Program-made: the position numbers and the translations under genes | Notes under the pieces: generated by a model | What the model was told of the DNA's origin: nothing | The model's input: the letters and a program-made list of their open reading frames with translations, nothing else | Databases searched by the model: none | In this document: positions 48,863 through 59,689 of the stretch, piece by piece | Layout of the letters: each line of letters begins with the position of its first letter | Position numbering within the stretch: the first letter of the stretch is position 1 | Assembly: GCA_001872285.1 (NCBI GenBank) | Contig: MNXU01000038.1 | Location: 1 to 64,000 of the forward strand | Direction: 5' to 3' | DNA length: 64,000 nucleotides | Origin: Betaproteobacteria bacterium CG2_30_68_42 | Lineage (GTDB): Bacteria; Pseudomonadota; Gammaproteobacteria; Burkholderiales; Rhodocyclaceae

Positions 48863-50212
48863 TCAGGGCGAATAGGTGGCGGTGCCCGAGGCGCTGCGGG
48901 TGACGATGAAGTTGGCCGAGCTCGTCCCGCTGCCCAGCGCCGGAATGTCGTAGGTGCGGCCGGTCACACCGTTGTCTCCGGTCACGATCAGCACCGGCGC
49001 GGTCGTCGGACCGCTGAAGTTTCTCGCGAAGAACTTGTAGTCTCCAGCCGGAACGGCGCTGCCGGTCACCTGGATGTTCTCCACCGCATGGGTCGTCCCC
49101 CGGAAAGTGGTGATTGCGGTCGGATGCGAGATCCCCGAGGTGTTGTCGATGTCCAGGGTCGCGGTGGCGGTCGGCATGCCTGACGGGAAGTTCACGACGG
49201 TGTTTGCGAAATACGTTTCCTGCCCGTCGGGCGTGAACATGTGCAGATCCATGTCCGCGGTGGTCGCCCACAGCATTTGGCCGCGCACGATTCCGGTGCC
49301 GCCGATCGCGACGAACCCGGCGCTCGAGATCGGCGGCAGGGCGGCCGGCGTCCCGCCCGGCCCCAGATTCTGGGCGAATTCCACGCTGTGGAAGTTGCTC
49401 GTCACCGCGGCTACCTGCTGCAGCGGTCCCGGCAGTGCGTTCGGACGGCCGTCCGAGGCAATGCCGCCGCCGAGCCGGTTGCCAACCGCGTCCCCTCCGC
49501 CCTGCGCCGCCCCGCCCGGGCCCAGCGCCAGCTCGGCCGGCCGGTTGGCCTTGCCGGCGCCGGCCAGTGCGTCGATCAGATGCGGCGGCGGCTCCAGCAG
49601 CAGCGCCGGCGCGCCGGTGTCGCTCGCGAGGTGGAAGATCGCGCCCTGTCCGAGCACGAACGGATCGGGCGCCTTGTTCTTGAGCGTGATCTCGTTGGTG
49701 CCGCTCGAAGGCCCGATCACCATTCCATAGAGGCCATCGGGTGCAAGGCTGCCGTCGGGATTGAAGCAGTCCTTCTTGCACATCGCGGCGGCGTACATCG
49801 TGCCGCGGATGCCGATGGTGGCCACCGGCGTGACCACGCCGTAGCGGGAATGGTCGGAGCGGCCGACCAGCCCGGTCACCGTGCGGAAGGCGCCCTTGAC
49901 CAGGCGGAAGAAGGCCGACTCGGTCGCACCCCGCCTGCCGGAGTACTTGAACTCGTCGATCTGCAGCCGCGTGCCCGCGCGAAGCGACATGATGCTCTCG
50001 TCGCGGAAGCGGACCTGGAGGTTGCTGCGCGCGCCGGTCTGCAGCACGTCCCGATCTTCGATCGCGGCGCCGTAGCGTAGCGGAACGCTCTTGCCCGCGC
50101 GCAGCGCGCTCGCATCGCCCGCCGCCATCAGCACGCGTCCGACGACCTCGGCAGCGGGCACCGGAGCAGCAGCGGCGCACACCAATGCAGCAAAAAGGAT
50201 TCTGGTTTTCAT
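48863..50212 (-). CDS. exported FecR-domain protein with a C-terminal beta domain
   Basis: A 449-residue protein with a signal peptide (TRILFAALVCAAAAPVPAAE). The FecR domain (about 22-150) has VLMAAGDASALRAGKSVPLRYGAAI, LQVRFRDESIMSLRAGTRLQIDEF and GVVTPVATIGIRGTMY. A short Cys pair (CKKDC) follows. A low-complexity Gly/Ala-rich region leads to a C-terminal beta-rich domain with WATTADMDLHMFTPDGQETYF and LDIDNTSG, resembling DUF2135/YfaP-like modules. Unlike FecR of iron signalling, there is no sigma factor or TonB receptor. It is 10 bases downstream of the TPR/barrel gene. Confidence 0.8.
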   Translation of the reverse strand: MKTRILFAALVCAAAAPVPAAEVVGRVLMAAGDASALRAGKSVPLRYGAAIEDRDVLQTGARSNLQVRFRDESIMSLRAGTRLQIDEFKYSGRRGATESAFFRLVKGAFRTVTGLVGRSDHSRYGVVTPVATIGIRGTMYAAAMCKKDCFNPDGSLAPDGLYGMVIGPSSGTNEITLKNKAPDPFVLGQGAIFHLASDTGAPALLLEPPPHLIDALAGAGKANRPAELALGPGGAAQGGGDAVGNRLGGGIASDGRPNALPGPLQQVAAVTSNFHSVEFAQNLGPGGTPAALPPISSAGFVAIGGTGIVRGQMLWATTADMDLHMFTPDGQETYFANTVVNFPSGMPTATATLDIDNTSGISHPTAITTFRGTTHAVENIQVTGSAVPAGDYKFFARNFSGPTTAPVLIVTGDNGVTGRTYDIPALGSGTSSANFIVTRSASGTATYSP

Positions 50213-50222
50213 GGCTGACCTC

Positions 50223-51551
50223 CTACTTGAATTCGTACCGCAGCTTGACGCCGAGCACCTCCCTCCGGTACGCCGAGAGCGGCTCGTTGGAAGTGTTGTG
50301 GGAAAGCACGAGATCCCCCTTGAGGGTGAGATTCCTGCGCAGCGCATACGACAGCGAGAAGTCGAGCGCGCCATAGGCATCGTAACGCGTCGGCGCCACC
50401 GTGGGCGGAGGAAGGAGGGGCGCGCCGCCGTCGTAGCGGCTTTCCTGGTACGAGAGCCCCGCCGTCAGGCTCCATTTGGGCGCCGGGGTGACCGACGCCG
50501 AGACGCGCACGCCGGCGAGATCCCGCGACAGGTCGGAGCGCTGCGAGTTGCGCACGTCTTCCCGGCCCACGTAGAGGCTCGCGGAGAGCAGCGGCTGCAT
50601 GGGCGAGATCAACGCCTGGCGCCAGCCGACGCCGATCGTGGCCAGACCCGAGTCACGCAGCGAGTTGGCCCCGGCATAGTCGAAATCGCCGTACTGCCCG
50701 AACAGGCTGAAACTGCGCAGCTCGTCGATCTGCCGGTGCCATTCTCCGCTCAGCGACCACAGGTCCCGGTAGCGGTCGCCCTCGACGCGCAGCGTGGAGA
50801 AGCCGGCGCCGAGCCGCCACAGGTTCTTCTGGCGGATCCAGGTCAGGCCCGCATCGGCGCGCAGGCCTTCCTGGTCCAGGCGGGATTCGGGATGATGGTA
50901 CTTGCCGTCGTAGGCGGCGCCGGCGGCGAGGTACAGTCCCGGTTTCAGCGGGCGGCTCCAGTTGAACCCGGCTCCCAGCGTATGGAAGACCTGCGATTCC
51001 TTGACCCCGATCGGATCGACCGTGACCGTGAGGCCGATCAGGGTGACGGCGCTTCCACTCACGCCGGCGTTGGCATTGCTGTCGCCGCCTACGCCCGCCT
51101 CCGCGTAGAAGCCGGCGGTCGGACGATACAGGAATTCGCGCGCACGGATCGCATCCAGGAAGCGCTGGACGTTCGCCTGCACCTCGGGTGGCGGATTCGA
51201 CGCCAGCACATGCTGGAATTCCTCGCGCGCGCGGCCATCCTCGCCGAGCACGAAGTAGCCGCGGGCGAGCTCCAGCCGGCCGTTGAGGTTGTCCGGCGCA
51301 TTGACCACGAAGCGCTCCAGCGCCAGCACGCCTTCTCCGGCATGCCCGGCCGCGATCGCCGCGACGCCGAAGTAGAAGTCGAACGCGGGATCGCCGAGGC
51401 TGTCCGGATGCTGGCGCGCAGCCTCGTAGGCCTGCTGTGCCTGTCCCTTCTCGATCAGCCCGCGCACCTCGTCCGCCGGCGCGGCCAGTACTGCGGCCGT
51501 CGCGAACAGCGCGAGTGCGAACCCGGTGGCGAAGCGTGTCGTCTTCCTCAT
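50223..51551 (-). CDS. outer-membrane TPR/beta-barrel protein (DUF560-like)
   Basis: A 442-residue protein with a signal peptide (TRFATGFALALFATAAVLAAP). The N-terminal TPR-like helical region (about 27-125) includes VRGLIEKGQAQQAYEAARQHP and LNGRLELARGYFVLGEDGRA. A C-terminal region of alternating strands ends in KLRYEFK, an outer-membrane barrel-type terminus. The architecture (TPR plus 14-ish strand barrel) resembles Slam/DUF560 proteins that move surface lipoproteins, but sequence alone cannot prove this. It is followed by the FecR-domain protein, which might be its partner or cargo. Confidence 0.75.
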   Translation of the reverse strand: MRKTTRFATGFALALFATAAVLAAPADEVRGLIEKGQAQQAYEAARQHPDSLGDPAFDFYFGVAAIAAGHAGEGVLALERFVVNAPDNLNGRLELARGYFVLGEDGRAREEFQHVLASNPPPEVQANVQRFLDAIRAREFLYRPTAGFYAEAGVGGDSNANAGVSGSAVTLIGLTVTVDPIGVKESQVFHTLGAGFNWSRPLKPGLYLAAGAAYDGKYHHPESRLDQEGLRADAGLTWIRQKNLWRLGAGFSTLRVEGDRYRDLWSLSGEWHRQIDELRSFSLFGQYGDFDYAGANSLRDSGLATIGVGWRQALISPMQPLLSASLYVGREDVRNSQRSDLSRDLAGVRVSASVTPAPKWSLTAGLSYQESRYDGGAPLLPPPTVAPTRYDAYGALDFSLSYALRRNLTLKGDLVLSHNTSNEPLSAYRREVLGVKLRYEFK

Positions 51552-51586
51552 TCGGCCCCCTTGGGATATTCCCGTATTTTCAGGCG

Positions 51587-51615
51587 ATTATGCCCAGACG
51601 AATGAATGCACGCAA
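51587..51615 (-). promoter_or_regulatory. putative sigma-70 promoter for the TPR/FecR pair
   Basis: Minus strand reads TTGCGT (51615-51610), a 17-base spacer, then CATAAT (51592-51587), about 36 bases upstream of the barrel gene start. The region is AT-richer than its neighbourhood. Confidence 0.35.
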
Positions 51616-51694
51616 GTGAAAAATTGTGCTCCCACGCCATGAATTGCGGCATGTGCGCAAATACCACATCGAGTTCCCACCATCGTCGCGCGGC

Positions 51695-51717
51695 CGGTTT
51701 CCGGGCGCGCGGAACCG
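51695..51717 (-). terminator. possible stem-loop after miaA
   Basis: CGGTTTCCGGGCGCGCGGAA followed by CCG can fold with a 7-bp stem and one bulge 7 bases after the miaA stop. No T-run follows, so intrinsic termination is doubtful. Confidence 0.25.
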
Positions 51718-51723
51718 AAAGCC

Positions 51724-52656
51724 CTACCGGCCGAGCCGTGCCTCCAGGTGCTCCAGCACCCGAGCTTCGAGATCGGGCGCGAGGCAGTCGAAGGCCGGCA
51801 CGTCCGGCATCGCGCGCAGCCAGGTGAGCTGGCGCTTGGCGAGCTGGCGGGTGGCGGCGACCGCGCCCTCGCGCATCGCGCCGTGATCCAGCCTGCCTTC
51901 GAGGTGCTCCCACACCTGCCGGTAGCCGACGCAGCGCATCGCCGGCAAGCCGGCGTGCAGGCGGTATCTCGCACGCAGCGCGATCAGTTCCTCGACCAGG
52001 CCATCCCGCAGCATCGCATCGAAGCGCCGCGCGATGCGCTCGTGCAGGAGGCTGCGGGAACCCGGCAGCAGCGCCACCGGCACGAAGCGCACCTGCGCAG
52101 CCGAAGGACGACGTGCGAAGTTCCGCGCCAGGGTCTCGCCGGTCAGGCGCACCAGTTCGAGCGCGCGCTGGATGCGCTGGGCGTCGTTCGGCGCGAGCCG
52201 CGCGGCGGTCTCGGCGTCGAGCCTCGCGAGTTCCGCGTGCAGCACCGGCCAGCCGCTGCGCGCCGCCTCGGCGTCGATCTCGGCCCTGAGCGCCGCATTC
52301 GCGCCGGGCAGATCGGAGAGCCCCTCGCGCAGCGCCTTGAAGTAGAGCATGGTGCCGCCCGCGACCACCGGCACCCGTCCGCGGGCGGCGATCTCGCCCA
52401 TCAGCCGGAGCGCGTCGCGCCGGAACGCCCCGGCGGAATAGCTTTCCTGCGGCGAGAGGATGTCGATCAGGTGGTGGGGCACCGCGGCGCGCGTGGGGGC
52501 ATCGGGCTTGGCGGTGCCGATGTCCATCCCGCGGAAGACCTGCGCCGAATCCGCGGAGATGATCTCTACCGGAAACCGGCGGGCGAGTGCGAGCGCGAGC
52601 GCGCTCTTGCCGCTCGCGGTCGGGCCCATCAGCAGGACGGTGATCGGCGGTTTCAT
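51724..52656 (-). CDS. miaA: tRNA dimethylallyltransferase MiaA
   Basis: Adds the dimethylallyl group to A37 of UNN-reading tRNAs. The 310-residue product has the P-loop [61 protein letters not shown] and [32 protein letters not shown] and [15 protein letters not shown] follow. All are canonical. Length is normal. ATG overlaps the uvrA stop by 4 bases. Unusually it is not beside mutL or hfq but at the end of the gatCAB-uvrA operon. Confidence 0.96.
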   Translation of the reverse strand: MKPPITVLLMGPTASGKSALALALARRFPVEIISADSAQVFRGMDIGTAKPDAPTRAAVPHHLIDILSPQESYSAGAFRRDALRLMGEIAARGRVPVVAGGTMLYFKALREGLSDLPGANAALRAEIDAEAARSGWPVLHAELARLDAETAARLAPNDAQRIQRALELVRLTGETLARNFARRPSAAQVRFVPVALLPGSRSLLHERIARRFDAMLRDGLVEELIALRARYRLHAGLPAMRCVGYRQVWEHLEGRLDHGAMREGAVAATRQLAKRQLTWLRAMPDVPAFDCLAPDLEARVLEHLEARLGR

Positions 52657-55600
52657 CGGGACCGGACCGCACCCTGCGCGCGTTCCCCGAGAAACCCGGC
52701 GAGGATGCGGCCGGTATGGCTCTCAGGGCTCGCCGCAATCGCCTCCGGCGGCCCCGCGGCGACCAGCCTGCCGCCGGCTTCCCCACCCTCCGGGCCGAGA
52801 TCGACGACCCAGTCGGCCTCGGCGATGACATCCAGATTGTGCTCGATGACCACCACGCTGTTGCCCGCATCGACCAGCCGGTGCAGCACCCGGACGAGCT
52901 TCTCCACATCGGCCATGTGCAGCCCGACCGTGGGTTCGTCCAGCATGTAGAGGGTGCCGCGCCCGCCCTCGGGAGCATCCGCGCGCACCCGCGCCAGCTC
53001 GCTCACCAGCTTGATGCGCTGCGCCTCGCCGCCCGAGAGCGTGGGGCTCGCCTGGCCGAGGGCGAGGTAGCCGAGCCCGACGTCCTGGAGCAGCCGCAGC
53101 GCGCGATGGGTGGCCCGCTGGGCGGCGAAGAACTCCGCCGCCTCGTCCACGCTCATCGCCAGCACCTCGCCGATCGAGCGCTCCCGCCAGCGCACCGCCA
53201 GGGTCTGCGGGTTGAAGCGCGCGCCGCCGCAGGCATCGCACCCGACCTTCACGTCGGGCAGGAAGCTCATCGCGAGCCTCTGCAAGCCTTGGCCGGCACA
53301 GGCCTCGCAGCGCCCGCCGGCGTTATTGAAGGAGAAACGGCTCGCCGAATACCCGTTCATGCGCGCCTGGGTCGTCTCTGCGAACAGGCGCCGGATGCCG
53401 TCCCAGAATCCGACATAGGTCGCAGGACAGGAACGCGGCGTGCGCCCGATCGGCGTCTGGTCGACCTCGACCACGCGGGCGATCGCCTCCCAGCCCAGGA
53501 TCTCTCGGCATCCCGCGAACGGGCCGTGCGCCGCCGGAGCGCCGAGCAGCCGCGCCAGGTTCGCGCGCAGCACCTCGTGCGCAAGGCTGGACTTGCCCGA
53601 TCCCGAGACGCCGGTGAGCACGGTGAGGCGGGCGAGCGGGATGCGCACGTCGATCGCGCGCAGGTTATGCACCGCGGCTTCGCGGATCGAAAGCGAGGCG
53701 GTGCCCGCCTCGACCGGCCTGCGCGGCGCGAAGGGGTGGCGCAGCGGATCGGCGAGGAAGCGTCCGGTCACCGAAGCCGGCTCGCGCATGATCTCCTGCG
53801 CGGTGCCCGCCGCCACCACCCTCCCGCCGCGGATGCCCGCGCCGGGGCCCAGATCGATGATGCGATCCGCGCGCCGGATGGTCTCCTCGTCGTGCTCGAC
53901 CACGACCAGCGTGTTGCCCTTGGCCCGCAGGCGCTCCAGCACGTCGAGAAGCATGCGGTTGTCGCGCGGATGCAGGCCGATCGTGGGCTCGTCCAGGATG
54001 TAGCACACGCCCTGCAGATTGGAGCCGAGCTGGGCGGCGAGCCGGATGCGCTGCGCCTCCCCGCCGGAGAGCGTTGGCGCGGCGCGATCCAGCGCGAGAT
54101 AGCCGAGGCCCATCTGCTCGAGGAAGGCGAGCCGGGAGCGGATCTCGGCGACGCAGTCGCGGCCGATCTCGGCTTCGCGCCCTTCGAGCCGCAGGGCCTC
54201 GAAGACGCGCTGCGCCTGCGTGACCGGCATCGCCGCGAGTTCGGCGATGCTGCGCCCGTGCAGCCGCACCGCGAGCGCGGTCGCGTTCAGCCGCGCGCCG
54301 CCGCACTCCGGGCAGGGCGGCGGCTCGGCCTCGAACCACTCGTTCCACGAGGCTTCCTCGCCGCTCTGCTCGGCGTCGAATCCGGGCAGCTTCACCCCGG
54401 TGCCGAAACAGCTTCCGCACCAGCCGTGGCGGGAGTTGTACGAGAACAACCGCGGGTCGGGCTCGGGAAAGCTCGTGCCGCAGGTGGGACAGGCGCGCCG
54501 GGTGGAGAACACCTCGCGCTCGAGGGCCGCCGACGCTCCGCGGGCGATCGCCCGTTCCAGCGCCTCCAGCGGCCAGACGAGGCTCACCGTGCCCTTGCCG
54601 AGTTCGAGCGCGGCGGCGAGCGCCGCGCGCAGCTCGCCTTCCCGCTCCGGCGTCACGAGGACATCGGCCACCGGGAACTCGATGGTGTGGAGCTTGAAGC
54701 GCTCGAGCCGCGGCCATTTCGCGGTGGGCAGGAATTCGCCATCCACGCGCAGATGGGTGGCGCCCTTCGCCCTCGCCCGGCGCGCGAGCTCGGTGTAGTA
54801 GCCCTTGCGCGCATTCACCAGAGGCGCGAGCACGCCCACCCGCTCGCCGCGCCGGCTCTTGAGGATGCGAGCGATGATGCGCTCTGCGCTCTGCGGCTCG
54901 ATCGCATCCCCGCACTGCGGGCAGTGCTGCACGCCGAGCTTGACGTAGAGCAGCCGCAGGAAGTGGTAGATCTCGGTTGCCGTGCCCACCGTGCTCTTGC
55001 GCCCGCCGCGGCTCGCGCGGCTCTCGATCGCCACCGTGGGCGGGATGCCGCGCACCGCCTCCACATCCGCGCGCGCCGCGGGCTGGACGAACTGGCGCGC
55101 ATAGGCGTTGAGCGATTCGAGATAGCGCCGCTGCCCCTCGGCGAACAGGATGTCGAAGGCGAGTGTCGACTTGCCCGAACCGGACACCCCGGTGACGACA
55201 GTGAAGGCATCGCGCGGGATCTCCACCACCACGTCCTTGAGATTGTGCTCGTTGGCGTGCAACACCCGGATCGTTTCCGGCTCGCGCACGGCCGCGCGCG
55301 CGGGCGCCGGCGGGGCGCTCGCCGGGGACGACCAGCGCCTGAACTGCTGCTCGTACTCGCGCAGCGCGCGCCCGGTCGCCGAATCCGGCGAGGCGGCGAG
55401 CGTATCCGGCGTGCCCTCGCAGACGATCCGTCCCCCGGCATCGCCTGCCTCGGGGCCGAGATCGATGATCCAGTCGGCGGCGCGGATCACGTCGAGGTTG
55501 TGCTCGATCACCACCAGCGAGTGCCCCGCGGCCAGCAGCCGTGAGAACGCGCCGAGCAGCTTGCGGATGTCGTCGAAGTGCAGCCCGGTGGTCGGCTCGT

Positions 55601-58247
55601 CGAACAGGAACAGGGCCGGCCGCGTCCGCCCCGCCGCCGGCTGCGCCAGATGGCCGGCGAGCTTGAGCCGCTGCGCCTCGCCGCCGGAGAGCGTGGGCAC
55701 GCTCTGGCCCAGGCGCAGGTAGTCGAGTCCAACCTCGGCGAGCGGCCTCAGCCGCGCCACCACCTGCGGGCAGTCGGCGAAGAATTCGAGCGCCTCGGCG
55801 ACCGTGAGGTCGAGCACCCGCGCGATCGATCTCCCGCGCCACTCGATCTCGAGCACTTCCGGCCGGTAGCGGCTGCCGCCGCAGTCCGGACAGCGCAGGA
55901 AGACGTCGGCGAGGAACTGCATCTCGACCCGCTCGAAGCCGTTGCCGCCGCAGCCGGGACAGCGGCCGCGGCCGGCGTTGAAGCTGAAGGTGCCCGCGCT
56001 GTAGCCGCGCCGCTTCGCCTCCGGCACGCGGGCGAACAACGCCCGTATGGGATCGAACGCTCCCACGTGGCTCGCCGCGTTCGAGCGCGTCGTCTTGCCG
56101 ATCGGCGACTGGTCGACCATCACCACCTCGGCGAGCCGCTCGTGGCCGCGCAGCTCGCGCAGCCGCGCCCGCGTCTCGACCGGCCGACCTTTCGCCTTGA
56201 GCAGCGCCGCATGGAGCACGTCCTCGACCAGGCTGGACTTCCCCGAGCCGGACACTCCGGTCACGCACACCAGCCGTTCGAGCGGGATCGAGACGTCGAT
56301 ATCCTTGAGGTTGTGCGCGGCCGCGCCGAGGATCTCCAGCCGCGGGCCGCTGGGGTCGGGCGCTCGCGGGGCCACTGCGGCATCGGAGCGCCTGCGCCCG
56401 CACAGGTAGTCCGCGGTGAGGGAGCCGGACGCCCCTGGGAGCGCATCCGGCGTGCCGAAGAAGACCACGCGCCCGCCCGCCGCTCCCGGCCCCGGTCCCA
56501 GGTCGAGGATGCGGTCGGCGGCGGCCATGATCTGCGGGTCGTGTTCAACCACCACCATCGAGTTTCCTGCATCGCACAGGCCGCGCATCACCCCGATCAC
56601 GCGCCCCATGTCGCGCGGATGCAGGCCGATCGAGGGCTCGTCGAGCACGAACAGGGTGTTCACCAGCGAGGTGCCGAGCGCGGTGGTGAGGTTGATGCGC
56701 TGGACCTCGCCGCCGGAGAGCGTGCGCGAGGCTCGGTCGAGCGTGAGGTAGCCGAGGCCCACCTCGCACAGGTAGCCGAGCCGCCTGCGGATCTCCGCGG
56801 TGAGCGCGGCGCACGCCTCCTCGAGCGGCGCAGGCAGACGCAGCGCATCGAAGAACCGCTGCACGCGCTCGATCGGCAACAACATCAGATCGTGGATCGA
56901 AAGGCCGGGCACCCGCGTGAGGGCGTCGTCGCTCCATTCCACGCCAGCGGGCCGGAAGCGGCTGCGCCCCTCCAGCACGACCTCGGCCTCCGCGTGTGTC
57001 CCCACCCGCCACGCGAGCGCCGCCGGCTTGAGCCGCGCGCCCCCGCAGGCCGGGCACGGCGTGTAGGCGCGGTAGCGCGACAGCAACACGCGGATGTGCA
57101 TCTTGTAGCTCTTGGTCTCGAGCCACTCGAAGAAACGGCGCACCCCGTACCAGGTGCCGGGCCAGGACTTGCGCCAGCCCTTCCAGCCGGGTTCTCCTTC
57201 GAGCACCCAGGCGCGCTCCTCGGGGGCGAGCTCGCGCCAGGGGCGGTCAACGGGAATACCGCGCCGCTTCGCATACTCCATCAGGTCGTCCTGCGCTTCG
57301 CGGTAGCTTTCGCTCTGCCAGGGGCGCACCGCACCCTCGGCGAGGCTCTTCGATTCGTCGGGGACCACCAGCCCGTAGTCGATGCCGATGATGCGGCCGA
57401 AGCCGCGGCAGGTCTCGCAGGCGCCGATCGGCGAGTTGAACGAGAACAGGCCCGGATCCGGATCCGCGTACTGGAGGTCACAGTCCGGGCAATGCAGCCC
57501 GCTGCTGAACCGCCAAGCGGGGCCGGCTCCGCCCTCGCCGTCGATGGGGTACACATTCACCCGCCCCTGCCCAAGCCGCAGCGCGGCCTCGATCGCGTCG
57601 AGCGCGCGCTCGGAACCGGCCTCGGCGAGCCGCAGCCGGTCCTGCACGACCTCGACGAGACCGGGGCCGCGCGCGTGGATGCGCGTGTAGCCCTGGCCGG
57701 CGAGCAGCCGCATCACCTCGTCCTCGGAGAAACCGTGGGCGAGCGCCACCGGGAAGGTGATCGCGAGCCGGGGCTCGCCTGCCGCATGCGCGCGCTCCGC
57801 GAGCGCGGCGAGGATGGTGCCCGGCGTGTCGCGGCGCACCGCTCGGGCGCAGCCGCTGCACACGAGGGTGGCGGCGCGCGCGAACAAGAGCTTGAGGTGA
57901 TCGGCCAGCTCGCTCATCGTCCCGACGGTGGAGCGCGAGCTGCGCACCGGGTTGGTCTGGTCGATCGCCACCGCGGGGGCGATGCCTTCGATCGAATCGA
58001 CCTGGGGCCGGTCCTGGCGGTCGAGGAACTGGCGCGCATAGGCGCTGAAGGTCTCGACGTAGCGCCGCTGGCCTTCGGCGTACAGGGTGTCGAACACGAG
58101 CGAGGACTTGCCCGAACCGGACACGCCGGTGACCACGATCAGCTCGCGGGTGGGCAGATCGAGGTCGAGATCGCGCAGGTTGTTCTGGCGCGCGCCGCGG
58201 ATGCGGATCACGCCCTTGTCATGCGGCGCGGACAAGCGGCCTCTCAA
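52653..58247 (-). CDS. uvrA: double-length UvrA (two UvrA units in one protein)
   Basis: A 1864-residue nucleotide-excision-repair ATPase, about twice the usual 940. The chain carries four Walker A motifs GVSGSGKS (the first at residues 41-48; the others begin the second, third and fourth ATPase units) and four LSGGE signatures ([50 protein letters not shown]). Each half has its own zinc CxxC pairs, e.g. [14 protein letters not shown] and [14 protein letters not shown]. UvrA is normally a dimer, so this could be an intramolecular pseudo-dimer. The start is TTG at 58247 overlapping the gatB stop (TTGA); TTG at 58235 and GTG at 58211 are alternatives. It is part of a gatCAB-uvrA-miaA operon. 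Confidence 0.95.
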   Translation of the reverse strand: MRGRLSAPHDKGVIRIRGARQNNLRDLDLDLPTRELIVVTGVSGSGKSSLVFDTLYAEGQRRYVETFSAYARQFLDRQDRPQVDSIEGIAPAVAIDQTNPVRSSRSTVGTMSELADHLKLLFARAATLVCSGCARAVRRDTPGTILAALAERAHAAGEPRLAITFPVALAHGFSEDEVMRLLAGQGYTRIHARGPGLVEVVQDRLRLAEAGSERALDAIEAALRLGQGRVNVYPIDGEGGAGPAWRFSSGLHCPDCDLQYADPDPGLFSFNSPIGACETCRGFGRIIGIDYGLVVPDESKSLAEGAVRPWQSESYREAQDDLMEYAKRRGIPVDRPWRELAPEERAWVLEGEPGWKGWRKSWPGTWYGVRRFFEWLETKSYKMHIRVLLSRYRAYTPCPACGGARLKPAALAWRVGTHAEAEVVLEGRSRFRPAGVEWSDDALTRVPGLSIHDLMLLPIERVQRFFDALRLPAPLEEACAALTAEIRRRLGYLCEVGLGYLTLDRASRTLSGGEVQRINLTTALGTSLVNTLFVLDEPSIGLHPRDMGRVIGVMRGLCDAGNSMVVVEHDPQIMAAADRILDLGPGPGAAGGRVVFFGTPDALPGASGSLTADYLCGRRRSDAAVAPRAPDPSGPRLEILGAAAHNLKDIDVSIPLERLVCVTGVSGSGKSSLVEDVLHAALLKAKGRPVETRARLRELRGHERLAEVVMVDQSPIGKTTRSNAASHVGAFDPIRALFARVPEAKRRGYSAGTFSFNAGRGRCPGCGGNGFERVEMQFLADVFLRCPDCGGSRYRPEVLEIEWRGRSIARVLDLTVAEALEFFADCPQVVARLRPLAEVGLDYLRLGQSVPTLSGGEAQRLKLAGHLAQPAAGRTRPALFLFDEPTTGLHFDDIRKLLGAFSRLLAAGHSLVVIEHNLDVIRAADWIIDLGPEAGDAGGRIVCEGTPDTLAASPDSATGRALREYEQQFRRWSSPASAPPAPARAAVREPETIRVLHANEHNLKDVVVEIPRDAFTVVTGVSGSGKSTLAFDILFAEGQRRYLESLNAYARQFVQPAARADVEAVRGIPPTVAIESRASRGGRKSTVGTATEIYHFLRLLYVKLGVQHCPQCGDAIEPQSAERIIARILKSRRGERVGVLAPLVNARKGYYTELARRARAKGATHLRVDGEFLPTAKWPRLERFKLHTIEFPVADVLVTPEREGELRAALAAALELGKGTVSLVWPLEALERAIARGASAALEREVFSTRRACPTCGTSFPEPDPRLFSYNSRHGWCGSCFGTGVKLPGFDAEQSGEEASWNEWFEAEPPPCPECGGARLNATALAVRLHGRSIAELAAMPVTQAQRVFEALRLEGREAEIGRDCVAEIRSRLAFLEQMGLGYLALDRAAPTLSGGEAQRIRLAAQLGSNLQGVCYILDEPTIGLHPRDNRMLLDVLERLRAKGNTLVVVEHDEETIRRADRIIDLGPGAGIRGGRVVAAGTAQEIMREPASVTGRFLADPLRHPFAPRRPVEAGTASLSIREAAVHNLRAIDVRIPLARLTVLTGVSGSGKSSLAHEVLRANLARLLGAPAAHGPFAGCREILGWEAIARVVEVDQTPIGRTPRSCPATYVGFWDGIRRLFAETTQARMNGYSASRFSFNNAGGRCEACAGQGLQRLAMSFLPDVKVGCDACGGARFNPQTLAVRWRERSIGEVLAMSVDEAAEFFAAQRATHRALRLLQDVGLGYLALGQASPTLSGGEAQRIKLVSELARVRADAPEGGRGTLYMLDEPTVGLHMADVEKLVRVLHRLVDAGNSVVVIEHNLDVIAEADWVVDLGPEGGEAGGRLVAAGPPEAIAASPESHTGRILAGFLGERAQGAVRSR

Positions 58248-59689
58248 CCCGCGAGCCGTGCGCGCAGAAGCTCCGCGACCTGCTGCGGGTTGGCCTTGCC
58301 TCCCGAGACCTTCATGACCCGGCCGACCAGGGCGTTGAGCGCCTTCTGCCTGCCTGCGCGGAATTCGGCGACCGATTCCGGATCGGCGGCGATCACCTCG
58401 TCGACGAACCTTCCGATCGCCCCGGAATCGCTGATCTGCCGCAGCCCCTTCGCTTCGATGCAGGCATCGGCGTCCGCGGCCTCTCCATTCCAGAGCGCAT
58501 CGAACACTTCCTTGGCGATCTTGCCGGAGATCGTGCCGTCGGCGATACGCCGCACGAGCCCCGCCAGTTGCTCAGGCGAGACCGGCGCCGCGCCGATGTC
58601 GAGGTTCTCCCGGTTGAGCCGCGCCGCCAGCTCGCCTGCGATCCAGTTCGCGCAGACCCGCGCGGCCGCCGGATCCCCGACGGCGCCCACCGCGGCCTCG
58701 AAGTAGCGCGCGGTCTCGCGGGTCGCGGTGAGCGCGGCAGCCTCGGCGGGCGCAGCCGAATACTGCCGCGTGAAGCGCTCCCGCATCGCGCCGGGCAGCT
58801 CGGGCATCTCGCCGCGCACCCGCTCGATCCACTCCTCGGAAATCGCGAGCGGCAGCAGGTCGGGGTCGGGGAAGTAGCGGTAGTCGTGCGCCTCTTCCTT
58901 GCTGCGCATCGGGCGCGTCTCGTCCTTCTGCGCGTCGTAGAGCCGGGTCTCCTGCACGATGCGCCCGCCGTCCTCCAGCACCTCGATCTGGCGGCGCGCC
59001 TCGAACTCGATGGCGCGTTCCATGAAACGGAACGAGTTGAGGTTCTTGATCTCGCAGCGCGTGCCGAGCGCGGCCGAGCCGGCCGGGCGCACGGAGACGT
59101 TGGCGTCGCAGCGGAACGACCCTTCCTGCATGTTCCCGTCGCAGATGTCGATCCAGCGCACCAGCGCGTGCAGCGCCTTCGCATAGGCGACCGCCTCTTG
59201 CGCCGAGCGCAGGTCCGGCTCCGTGACGATCTCCAGCAGCGGCGTGCCGGCACGGTTGAGGTCGATGCCCGATTTGCCGTGGAAGTCCTCGTGCAGCGAC
59301 TTGCCGGCATCCTCCTCCAGATGAGCGCGGGTGAGCCGCACCGTGATCTCCCGCTCGCCGACAGCGACGGCGAGGCTTCCGCCGGAGATGACCGGAGCCT
59401 CGTACTGGCTGATCTGGTAGCCCTTGGGAAGGTCGGGATAGAAATAGTTCTTGCGCGCGAACACCGACCGCGACGCGATGTTTCCGCCCACCGCAAGGCC
59501 GAAGCGGATGGCGCGCTCGACCGCGCCGCGGTTGAGCACCGGCAGCACGCCCGGCAGCGCGATGTCCACGGCGCAGGCCTGCGAATTCGGCTCCGCCCCG
59601 AACGCGGTTGCGGCGGCCGAGAAGATCTTGGAGCGCGTGTTGAGCTGGGCGTGCGTCTCCAGCCCGATAACGGTTTCCCACTGGGTCAT
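58244..59689 (-). CDS. gatB: aspartyl/glutamyl-tRNA amidotransferase subunit B
   Basis: GatB phosphorylates Glu-tRNA(Gln) or Asp-tRNA(Asn) and passes it to GatA's ammonia. The 481-residue product has [72 protein letters not shown] and [25 protein letters not shown], the [16 protein letters not shown] motif and a C-terminal YqeY-like domain follow ([24 protein letters not shown]). ATG 59689 overlaps the gatA stop. Its stop overlaps the uvrA start. Confidence 0.97.
   Translation of the reverse strand: MTQWETVIGLETHAQLNTRSKIFSAAATAFGAEPNSQACAVDIALPGVLPVLNRGAVERAIRFGLAVGGNIASRSVFARKNYFYPDLPKGYQISQYEAPVISGGSLAVAVGEREITVRLTRAHLEEDAGKSLHEDFHGKSGIDLNRAGTPLLEIVTEPDLRSAQEAVAYAKALHALVRWIDICDGNMQEGSFRCDANVSVRPAGSAALGTRCEIKNLNSFRFMERAIEFEARRQIEVLEDGGRIVQETRLYDAQKDETRPMRSKEEAHDYRYFPDPDLLPLAISEEWIERVRGEMPELPGAMRERFTRQYSAAPAEAAALTATRETARYFEAAVGAVGDPAAARVCANWIAGELAARLNRENLDIGAAPVSPEQLAGLVRRIADGTISGKIAKEVFDALWNGEAADADACIEAKGLRQISDSGAIGRFVDEVIAADPESVAEFRAGRQKALNALVGRVMKVSGGKANPQQVAELLRARLAG

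Noticed and set aside
55578-58706. Long open frame on the plus strand opposite uvrA (1042 codons)
   Set aside because: Antisense to the clearly coding uvrA; low-complexity His/Arg/Ala-rich product with no motif, as expected for GC-rich antisense frames.
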